A stretch of 7,157 nt of DNA from Spirochaetota bacterium (GTDB lineage: Bacteria; Spirochaetota; Spirochaetia; Treponematales; Rectinemataceae), in contig JAEZSM010000010.1 of assembly GCA_023421875.1 (NCBI GenBank), positions 1-7,157 on the forward strand, in the 5' to 3' direction. The notes beneath the pieces were generated by a model. That model was not told where the DNA came from. It did not search any database and worked only from the letters and a program-made list of their open reading frames with translations. Each line of letters opens with the position of its first letter. Positions within the stretch are counted from its first letter, which is position 1. Of the stretch, positions 1 through 5,966 are shown piece by piece. Position numbers and translations under genes: made by a program.

Positions 1-307
<307 letters not shown>

Positions 308-458
308 TATTATCCTTCACTTTTCTTACGAATCGAATAAAAGCTCAAAAAGACTAAGAATGTCGTTTCAGGCTATGTAACTGCTTCCCGATGGTAGACC
401 ACTTTGCGCACACCTGCGCACTGGCCTATCGCCCTAGTTTTTAAAAGGTAAATAATTT
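308..458 (+). other. 23S-5S intergenic spacer
   Basis: The 151-bp spacer is A/T-rich at both ends and has no tRNA cloverleaf. The only structure seen is a hairpin at 390-430. Its apical stem is two copies of the palindrome TGCGCA (405-410 and 415-420) closed over a CACC loop. Short outer pairings follow: CCA 399-401 with TGG 422-424, and GATGG 390-394 with CTATC 426-430, the latter including a G-U pair. It could be an RNase processing stem for 23S/5S maturation; that role is inferred from position only. The antisense reading frame across this region and the 5S gene is not a gene. Confidence 0.6.
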
Positions 459-571
<113 letters not shown>

Positions 572-573
572 TT

Positions 574-616
574 TTTTATTTTTCTAGCCACTCATTCGAG
601 GGCTAGAAAAATAAAA
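574..616. repeat. 16-bp perfect inverted repeat behind 5S, reversed terminator polarity
   Basis: Arm 574-589 is T-rich and ends in CTAGCC. It is perfectly complementary to arm 601-616, which begins GGCTAG and continues A-rich, over an 11-nt loop (590-600). In an intrinsic terminator the U-tract follows the GC stem. Here, on both strands, the U-rich side comes first and the A-rich side last, so neither orientation gives the canonical form. The T run at 572-577 overlaps the left arm, so termination of the rrn transcript could still happen there before the hairpin is completed. It may instead be a processing or stabilising stem, or a DNA cruciform. Confidence 0.75.
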
Positions 617-635
617 TGAGTCTAAGAGAACCTAG

Positions 636-695
636 ACAGAATACCGTGGCGATTGGCGAGGTCAGGGGCTGGGTAGTGGTTCCACGGTATTCTGT
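636..695. repeat. 14-bp perfect inverted repeat with G-rich loop
   Basis: Arms ACAGAATACCGTGG (636-649) and CCACGGTATTCTGT (682-695) are exact complements around a 32-nt centre. The plus strand of the centre carries G-runs at 655-656, 660-661, 665-668, 671-673 and 678-679 separated by 2-4 nt, a pattern compatible with a two-layer G-quadruplex. Neither side ends in a T-run. No coding potential is seen. It could be a member of a dispersed extragenic palindrome family, a structured RNA 3' end, or a rho-independent pause element; the sequence alone does not decide. Confidence 0.7.
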
Positions 696-697
696 AA

Positions 698-720
698 AAT
701 GAACGCCGCAAGCGTTCATT
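698..720. repeat. 9-bp hairpin, possible weak terminator for trkAH on the minus strand
   Basis: AATGAACGC (698-706) pairs with GCGTTCATT (712-720) over a 5-nt loop. Read on the minus strand, the hairpin is followed by TTTTA, so it could act as a weak intrinsic terminator about 90 nt past the trkH stop codon. The same left arm, extended to 698-707, can instead pair over 10 bp with 749-758 in the next repeat unit, so two exclusive structures are possible. Confidence 0.5.
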
Positions 721-776
721 AAGAGTCGCCAGGCTTTTCGTGGCCGCAGGCGTTCATTACGCCAGGCTTTGATTGG
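706..776. repeat. Imperfect tandem repeat carrying 5S-tail copies
   Basis: Unit 1 (706-743, 38 nt) and unit 2 (744-776, 33 nt) are adjacent direct repeats. They share CCGCA[A/G]GCGTTCATTA, then CGCCAGGCTTT, then a TGG end. Unit 2 lacks the 5 nt AGAGT found in unit 1, and the 3 nt before TGG differ (TCG versus GAT). The second block matches the 3' end of the 5S rRNA: 725-738 is identical to 562-575 over 14 nt, and 760-770 repeats 11 nt of it. The pattern suggests local duplication, perhaps by slippage or by recombination involving rRNA gene ends. Confidence 0.75.
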
Positions 777-806
777 CCGTTGAGCTAAGCGTAGTTAGAT
801 GCTTTT

Positions 807-2264
807 TTATGCCCTCCAGAACCTTCGGGTAAATAGCACCAGCACAGTGTACACCTCCAACCTGCCCACTAGCATGATGAAAGAAAGCCACAGCTTGATC
901 CACCAGGGGAAAAAGGAGTAATTAGCGGTAGGTCCTACCAGCGCAAAACCGGGGCCAATATTGCCCAAATTGGCTAATGTAGCCGTAACGCTGGTCGTGA
1001 TGTCGTAGCCGCCCAACCCCACCACCACAAACGAAACAATCATAAGGGCAAAGTACAGAAAGACAAGCGCAGCAGTGTCATAAACAACATTTTTACGCAA
1101 TGACTTGCCGTTGACGAATATTGCGTAGACTCCCTTTGGATTCATCAAATAGCGCATTTCGGTAAAGGCCATCTTCGCCAGGGTAAAAATACGGATTACC
1201 TTGATGCCACCCGCTGTGGAGCCGGCGCAGCCGCCTATGAACATAAGAAAAAATAAGAGCGCCTGGGATGCAAAAGGCCATGCCGCAAAATCCGCGGTGG
1301 CGAACCCTGTCGTGGTTAGTATGGAGGAGCTTTGGAATCCCGCATAGCGCAAAGCCTTACCCAAAGATTCAAAGATTCCATGACCGTAGAGGTTGAAGGC
1401 TATAAAAAGTGTGGAAAGGGCAAAGATTCCCATGTAAAGGCGCAGCTCTCTGTCCTTCAGGACGGATTTCGTCTTTCCGCTCAGCACCCTAAAATGGAGG
1501 GTAAAGTTCATACCGGCTAAAAGCATAAAGACGGTTATTACCACGTCGATATAGCCGGAATTGTAAAATCCCAGACTCGTATTTTTTACTCCGAACCCTC
1601 CCGTCGCCATGGTGGCAAAGGCGTGGCAAACCGAATCGAAAAGAGGCATGCCTCCCAGAAGAAGGAGCAGAATCTCAGCCAAAGTTAAACCGAGGTAGAT
1701 GAACCAGAAAATCTTTGCAGTACCCGAAACCCTGGGGGTAATCTTATCCACCGAAGGGCCGGGGGATTCTGCTTCCATCAAGCGAAGGCCGCCGAAGCCC
1801 AGGAGCGGAAATATCGCTACGGTCAGTACCACGATCCCCATTCCGCCTAGCCAATGGGTTGTGGCTCTCCATAGCAGGAGCGACTTAGGCAAGACTTCTA
1901 TATTCTTTAGAATGCTGGCGCCGGTGGTGGTAAAACCGCTCATGGTCTCGAAAAACGCATCGACGAAGGATGGAATATAGCCGGAAATCCAGAAGGGGAG
2001 ACAGCCCATGAGCGACGCCAAAAGCCAGCTGAAGGTGACGAAGAGAAAGCCCTCCCGGTTAGTCAAATAAGGGTTTCCGTCTTTGCGGGTAAGAAAAAGC
2101 ATCGTGCCGAGGAAGATCAAGCCGCCAGCGGCGGGAATGAGGAAAGAAAGGCTGACCCCGGAATGTTCCCCGTTCAGTAACGAGAAAATCGCCATGAAGA
2201 CAAGAAAGGCTGATATCATGGCGGCAAGTACGGACAGCACCCTGAAAAGCGACTTGTGATGCAT
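807..2264 (-). CDS. trkH: TrkH-type potassium uptake membrane subunit
   Basis: Inner-membrane K+-translocating subunit of a Trk system, 485 aa (E. coli TrkH is of similar size). The protein is hydrophobic throughout and has the four-fold P-loop repeat of the SKT superfamily. Selectivity-filter segments are visible as FTTTGAS (111-117), MATGGFG (219-225), LTTTGFA (316-322) and ANLGNIGPG (431-439). Also present are the conserved GGCAGSTAGGIK (344-355) and the C-terminal MLVGRLE (464-470), whose Arg lies in the gating region of the family. The ATG start sits 3 nt after the trkA stop. A GGAG Shine-Dalgarno sequence lies inside the trkA 3' end, 8 nt upstream, so the genes are co-transcribed and probably translationally coupled. 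The gene converges on the rRNA operon. The two extra N-terminal membrane segments and GRLE ending set it apart from the shorter KtrB-like protein on the other strand. Confidence 0.95.
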   Translation of the reverse strand: MHHKSLFRVLSVLAAMISAFLVFMAIFSLLNGEHSGVSLSFLIPAAGGLIFLGTMLFLTRKDGNPYLTNREGFLFVTFSWLLASLMGCLPFWISGYIPSFVDAFFETMSGFTTTGASILKNIEVLPKSLLLWRATTHWLGGMGIVVLTVAIFPLLGFGGLRLMEAESPGPSVDKITPRVSGTAKIFWFIYLGLTLAEILLLLLGGMPLFDSVCHAFATMATGGFGVKNTSLGFYNSGYIDVVITVFMLLAGMNFTLHFRVLSGKTKSVLKDRELRLYMGIFALSTLFIAFNLYGHGIFESLGKALRYAGFQSSSILTTTGFATADFAAWPFASQALLFFLMFIGGCAGSTAGGIKVIRIFTLAKMAFTEMRYLMNPKGVYAIFVNGKSLRKNVVYDTAALVFLYFALMIVSFVVVGLGGYDITTSVTATLANLGNIGPGFALVGPTANYSFFPWWIKLWLSFIMLVGRLEVYTVLVLFTRRFWRA

Positions 2265-2267
2265 TGT

Positions 2268-3683
2268 TCAGGCTCCGAAAAGGCTTTCCAGTCTACTGAT
2301 CTGCTCTTTAGGCAGCACGAGTCCGACAATATCTCTGGCGTGAATGAGCGTGTCTCCCGTTGGAATGATTGTCCGCCCTTCGTGAATGACAAAGGCTACG
2401 AGCATTCCCCGTGGAAGACCCAGATCCACGATCCTTCCGCCAGCCTTGGGATATTCGCCGCCGATACTCAATTCCACTAGTTCAAAACCGCCTTCGGCAA
2501 AACTGTGCAGCCTCCGTATATGAGCTCGGCGTATGATATCCAGAATAGCCCCAGCCACGACCGATTTTTGATTTACCAAGGCATCGATATCGACGACACC
2601 CTCGAGACGCATGTATAGATCGTTATACACCACAGCAAGAACCCGCCTGGCGCCCGAATCCTTGGCAATAAGCGCAGTAACCAGATTAGAGCTCTGGGAC
2701 TGGGTCAGGCAGAGAGCGATATCGGCCCTGCCAACGCCCTCTTCCTCTATGAGAAATTCATCCGAGAGATCTCTGCAAACCACGTCAACGTCGGGGAATT
2801 CGTTGGAAATATGCTTGGCTGCATCCTTGCTCTCTTCAATCACCTTGATGACAGGATTTCCCAGGAGCGAGAGAGCATTGGGCAGAGCGTGCTTTTGCTT
2901 GCGTCGCTCTATGGCGCTGCCATCCGAGGAAGGAACTCCTAGTTCACGTAAGAGTTGCCTAGTCAGGGCGCCGGCTCCGATGATCACCAGGCGTTTCAAC
3001 TTGAGACTAGAACGAGTCGTGTGGCCGAAGAGTCTGTCCAGCTCCCCTGGTTCGCCGAGAATAAAAACAGTGTCTTCAGATTCAAATTTATACTGACCGG
3101 AAGGAATGACCAGTTCATCTTTGCTGAAAACCGCCGGCACCATGAATTCCCGGCCGATTTTCTGCCGCACCTCGCTCAAGTCCCGCCCCGGGAAGCGGTC
3201 GTCCTCGGCGGTGCTCAGCTTCCTTAGCTGAATACCTGCCTCTTTAACATCGATCGTTTCGCGGGACATTCCCCGGAATATGAGACGGGCTACTGCCTCT
3301 GCGGTTTCCGCTTCGGGGTTGAGTATGTAGTCCACGCCCAGGATACGGCGTTTTCGACTGTGAAACATGCTGAAATAAGGGCTGCGAACCCTCGCGATCG
3401 TCTTGGGTTTGTTATAGGTTTCGGTCACCAGACCACAGGCAACGATGTTCGCGTTATCGCTGCCGGTAAGCGCAATGAACCAGTCCGCATCCTCCAGACC
3501 GGCTTCGGCCAATACGTCCAGGTTCTCGCCGTTGCCTTCTTTCACAAGACAATCCAGCTCGTTGGCGATACCCTTGGCGATATCCGGATTCTGCTCGATT
3601 ACCACGACGTCCCTGTTTTCAGCTACCAGTTCCCTGGCAATCTGAACTCCGAGCGTGCCTGCGCCTAAGATGACAACTTTCAT
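2268..3683 (-). CDS. trkA: TrkA-type RCK regulatory subunit (duplicated RCK)
   Basis: Cytoplasmic gating subunit of the Trk K+ uptake system, 471 aa, close to full-length TrkA (about 458 in E. coli). The order is RCK-N1 (about 1-135), RCK-C1 (about 140-220), RCK-N2 (about 230-370), RCK-C2 (about 388-470). The first Rossmann fold is intact: GAGTLG at 7-12 and an acidic E30 at the end of strand 2, as expected for NAD(H)/ATP-type ligands. The second fold is odd: the glycine motif reads GAGALT (236-241), the usual GD after strand 3 reads RD (304-305), and about 24 extra residues (about 251-276) precede strand 2. The ATG at 3683 is chosen because MKVVILGAG is the normal TrkA N-terminus; an in-frame TTG at 3728 would add 15 residues with no family match. 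No clear Shine-Dalgarno is seen before 3683. Followed by trkH after 3 nt. Confidence 0.94.
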   Translation of the reverse strand: MKVVILGAGTLGVQIARELVAENRDVVVIEQNPDIAKGIANELDCLVKEGNGENLDVLAEAGLEDADWFIALTGSDNANIVACGLVTETYNKPKTIARVRSPYFSMFHSRKRRILGVDYILNPEAETAEAVARLIFRGMSRETIDVKEAGIQLRKLSTAEDDRFPGRDLSEVRQKIGREFMVPAVFSKDELVIPSGQYKFESEDTVFILGEPGELDRLFGHTTRSSLKLKRLVIIGAGALTRQLLRELGVPSSDGSAIERRKQKHALPNALSLLGNPVIKVIEESKDAAKHISNEFPDVDVVCRDLSDEFLIEEEGVGRADIALCLTQSQSSNLVTALIAKDSGARRVLAVVYNDLYMRLEGVVDIDALVNQKSVVAGAILDIIRRAHIRRLHSFAEGGFELVELSIGGEYPKAGGRIVDLGLPRGMLVAFVIHEGRTIIPTGDTLIHARDIVGLVLPKEQISRLESLFGA

Positions 3684-3769
3684 GGGGTTTTTATCATAGT
3701 ATTCAATACGTAACTCCGCAATACGCAAGCAGCGCTATGGCGATTCCCGGATGCGAGTGATATGATCCA
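3684..3769. promoter_or_regulatory. Shared control region between divergent trkA and ktrB
   Basis: This 86-bp stretch must hold the promoters and any operator for both K+ systems. It contains the direct repeat CAATACG at 3704-3710 and 3719-3725, 15 bp apart, lying across the candidate trkA -35 region and spacer. Towards ktrB there is an extended -10-like TGATATGAT (3758-3766) only 3 nt before the annotated ATG, with no good -35. The space is too short for a c-di-AMP (ydaO-type) riboswitch on either side. Confidence 0.5.
3693..3721 (-). promoter_or_regulatory. Candidate sigma70-type promoter for trkAH
   Basis: On the minus strand, TTGCGG (3721-3716) and TATGAT (3698-3693) are separated by exactly 17 nt. 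The -10 box matches 5 of 6 consensus bases and the -35 only 3 of 6. The -10 ends 9 nt before the trkA ATG, so transcription would begin 2-3 nt upstream of the start codon, giving a nearly leaderless mRNA; this fits the missing Shine-Dalgarno. Inferred from spacing and consensus only. Confidence 0.35.
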
Positions 3770-5101
3770 ATGCCGGAGACAGCATCCTTGAGAATCAGAA
3801 TAGCCAGCGACAGAATCCTCATCTTTTCTTTCTTCATTTCAGTAATCATCGCAGGCTCGCTACTCCTTGCCCTTCCGGGAATCTACCGCGAAGGAAGGCT
3901 GGACTACATAGACGCACTTTTTACCGCCACCAGCGCAGTCTGCGTAACCGGCCTCATTACGGTTGATACGGCAAATTTCGGTATTTTCGGACAGACCATC
4001 ATTATGATACTCATCCAAACGGGCGGTTTGGGAATTATTACCTTCGCCACTGTTTTCTTGGCTGCGCCAAGAAGGCGGATTTCTATAGTAGGACGGGGTG
4101 TCGTAGGCGAGTACGCCTTGTCAGAGGTGGAATATCAGCCAAAAGTAATTATCCGCTCCATCGTCAAGTATACTTTTATCTTCGAAGCAGCAGGCTTTGT
4201 TATTTATTGCATTGCCTTTGGGGTAAGGGGCCGATCGCTCTTCGACGCGCTTTTCCATGCTGTCTCCGCATTCTGCAATGCCGGATTTTCAACTTTCAGC
4301 AACAATTTGGAGAATTATCTCAGGAATCCTCTAGTAAACTTAGCGACCATAGCCTTGGTTGTGACAGGCGGCCTTGGATTTTTGGTCATCAAGGATATAC
4401 GCAAGCACCTGGGCGGGCAGCGTACCCATCTTTCGTATCACTCGGCTGTCGTGCTTCGTACCACCTCCTTTCTGCTGGTTGTCGGCACAGTTGTCTTCTT
4501 CATTCTGGAATCATCCAGTTCAATGGCCGATTTAAGCCTGCCTGAAAAACTCATGGCCAGCCTCTTTCAGGCGGTGACGCCCAGGACTGCGGGCTTTGAT
4601 ACTATAGCCCAGGGTTCCCTGAGCCAGGGATCCCAGCTTTTGACAATGCTCCTCATGTTCATAGGAGCCTCTCCCGCTTCCACGGGTGGGGGCATAAAGA
4701 CCACCACCTTCTATTTACTCGTTATCACTGCATTCAGGTACAGAGATTCCAGCGACCAGGTAAGCCACGGCAAGCGCAAAATACCGCCCCGGCTCATTTT
4801 CAAGGCTGTCGGCGTTGTCGTCAAAGCAATCATAATAATTCTAGCGGCGGCTATTCTTGTCATCATCGCCGAAGCTGGATCAGGGATTTCTCTGGCAGAC
4901 ACACTCTTCGAGATAGTATCGGCCTTCGGAACCGTTGGCCTTTCCAAGGGCATCACTGCAAGTCTGGGAAGCTTTTCCAAATTTGTTCTCATCGTGACAA
5001 TGTTCACCGGTAGGGTCGGCCTTTTTGCCCTGGCTCTGCCCAGAGGCAGGCGGGATGTGGATGGCTACGCTGACTTGCCCAGCGCGGAGGTGCTGTTATG
5101 A
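3770..5101 (+). CDS. ktrB: KtrB/TrkH-family potassium uptake membrane subunit
   Basis: Membrane K+-translocating subunit of the shorter KtrB type, 443 aa, which in characterised relatives is often Na+-dependent. It carries the four P-loop repeats: AVCVTGLI (56-63), SAFCNAGFS (166-174), PRTAGFDT (271-278) and SAFGTVGLS (384-392). Family motifs are GASPASTGGGIKTTT (299-313) and MFTGRVGLFALA (411-422). The first membrane helix begins near residue 16 after a short basic N-terminus, as in KtrB. An in-frame stop lies just upstream, so ATG 3770 is the most upstream start. Its Shine-Dalgarno is poor; an alternative TTG at 3788 has GGAG 10 nt before it and would drop six residues. It is divergent from trkA and followed by ktrA after 16 nt. 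Assignment to KtrB rather than TrkH rests on length, the GRVG ending and the single-RCK partner. Confidence 0.92.
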   Translation: MPETASLRIRIASDRILIFSFFISVIIAGSLLLALPGIYREGRLDYIDALFTATSAVCVTGLITVDTANFGIFGQTIIMILIQTGGLGIITFATVFLAAPRRRISIVGRGVVGEYALSEVEYQPKVIIRSIVKYTFIFEAAGFVIYCIAFGVRGRSLFDALFHAVSAFCNAGFSTFSNNLENYLRNPLVNLATIALVVTGGLGFLVIKDIRKHLGGQRTHLSYHSAVVLRTTSFLLVVGTVVFFILESSSSMADLSLPEKLMASLFQAVTPRTAGFDTIAQGSLSQGSQLLTMLLMFIGASPASTGGGIKTTTFYLLVITAFRYRDSSDQVSHGKRKIPPRLIFKAVGVVVKAIIIILAAAILVIIAEAGSGISLADTLFEIVSAFGTVGLSKGITASLGSFSKFVLIVTMFTGRVGLFALALPRGRRDVDGYADLPSAEVLL

Positions 5102-5117
5102 TACATTGGAGGAAATC

Positions 5118-5861
5118 ATGAAAACCTATGCGTTCATAGGACTCGGATCTCTGGGCATGTGTATGCTGGAAAGCATCGCCGAAGTGACCGACCAGATTGT
5201 CGTCATAGACAAGGATCCTCAGCTCATCGACAGGGTAAAGGATATGGTCAAGACAGCCTATGTAGCCGATGTCCTGGACGAGGACGCCCTGGACAAGATC
5301 CTTCCCGAGGCTGTGGACGTAGCGATTATCGACATACCTTCTGATTTGGAAGCGTCGATTCTTGTCATCCACCGACTCAAGCGGCTTGGAGTGCCCGAGA
5401 TCATAGTCAAATCGGATACCGACAGCCGCAACGAGATCCTGAAGCTCGTGGGCGCCACCCGTATCGTCAACGCCGATCACGAAGCTGCGGCTCGCATTGT
5501 CCCCTTAGTCTTGGCCACCTCGCTCTATAATTACATGCCTATAGGCGGAGATCTCGTGCTCGCCGAGGTGCTCAATCCCAAGGATCTGGTGGGCAAGACC
5601 CTCATCGAAGCCGATCTGCGACGGAAAGCCGGCATCAATGTCATTGCTGTCAGAAAGGAAGAAGATTCCAGCTATCAGGATTTCGACCGGGACTATAGAC
5701 TTAAAGCGCAAGACCATCTTCTCGTTGCGGGCAAGGAAAACGCGGTATTCTCATTCTCCGAGCTTCCTTTGGCTCCAACGCAAAAACAAAGAGGATCCAC
5801 CATAGGCCAGGTGCTCAAAGCTATGTTCAAGCTGGGCAAGAAAAAGCCAAAAGCCCAGTAA
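5118..5861 (+). CDS. ktrA: KtrA-type RCK regulatory subunit
   Basis: Cytoplasmic RCK subunit that gates the adjacent KtrB, 247 aa with one RCK-N/RCK-C pair (KtrA is typically about 220 aa). The N-terminal Rossmann fold shows GLGSLG (8-13) and D31/D33 at the end of strand 2. The usual GD before the next helix reads AD (50-51). The segment from DLEAS (76-80) through KSDTDS (98-103) to GATRIVNAD (112-120) follows the KtrA pattern. RCK-C covers about 143-213; this domain binds c-di-AMP in Gram-positive KtrA, but binding here is not shown. A tail of about 34 residues follows, ending in a basic cluster (KLGKKKPKAQ). The ATG is chosen for its GGAGG Shine-Dalgarno (5108-5112, 5-nt spacing) and the KtrA-like MKTYAFIGLG start. 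A longer reading frame from 5025 overlaps ktrB and has no family match. It is 16 nt downstream of ktrB, so one operon. Confidence 0.93.
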   Translation: MKTYAFIGLGSLGMCMLESIAEVTDQIVVIDKDPQLIDRVKDMVKTAYVADVLDEDALDKILPEAVDVAIIDIPSDLEASILVIHRLKRLGVPEIIVKSDTDSRNEILKLVGATRIVNADHEAAARIVPLVLATSLYNYMPIGGDLVLAEVLNPKDLVGKTLIEADLRRKAGINVIAVRKEEDSSYQDFDRDYRLKAQDHLLVAGKENAVFSFSELPLAPTQKQRGSTIGQVLKAMFKLGKKKPKAQ

Positions 5862-5883
5862 AACCGCCATAAAAACGCTGCAA

Positions 5884-5913
5884 TTGACCGGAAGGTGCCT
5901 GAGCCTGTAGAAT
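5884..5913 (+). promoter_or_regulatory. Candidate sigma70-type promoter for the synthase gene
   Basis: TTGACC (5884-5889) and TAGAAT (5908-5913) each match 5 of 6 consensus bases, with an 18-nt spacer. Transcription would start near 5920, giving a leader of about 45 nt before the ATG at 5967. It lies in the 105-bp gap after ktrA, where no terminator hairpin is visible. The synthase gene therefore probably has its own promoter, with possible read-through from ktrBA. Confidence 0.45.
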
Positions 5914-5966
5914 ATTGCAACTTATATGCCAGGGGGAAATTCTCCAGGCTTACCCGGAGGTCCTGC

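Noticed and set aside
308..458. tRNA gene in the 23S-5S spacer
   Set aside because: There is no T-arm GTTC-type motif, no acceptor pairing and no cloverleaf.
574..616. Standard intrinsic terminator for the rrn operon
   Set aside because: The stem is followed by A-rich, not T-rich, sequence on both strands, so it is listed as an inverted repeat only.
2611..3096. 161-aa plus-strand reading frame, and another at 3360-3668
   Set aside because: Both lie opposite trkA, whose reading frame shows clear RCK motifs; they are shadows.
3684..3728. TTG start for trkA at 3728
   Set aside because: The extra 15 residues match nothing in TrkA, and MKVVILGAG at 3683 is the usual N-terminus. The upstream start would also lie before the candidate promoter.
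3684..3769. c-di-AMP (ydaO) riboswitch controlling the K+ genes
   Set aside because: Known in other K+ uptake operons, but the 86-bp gap is too short and no matching fold is visible.
5025..5117. Upstream ATG for ktrA at 5025
   Set aside because: It overlaps the end of ktrB in another frame, and ATG 5118 has a strong GGAGG and the family N-terminus.
5895..5966. GTG start for the synthase at 5895
   Set aside because: It would lie inside the candidate promoter and add 24 residues with no family match; ATG 5967 has GGAGG at good spacing.
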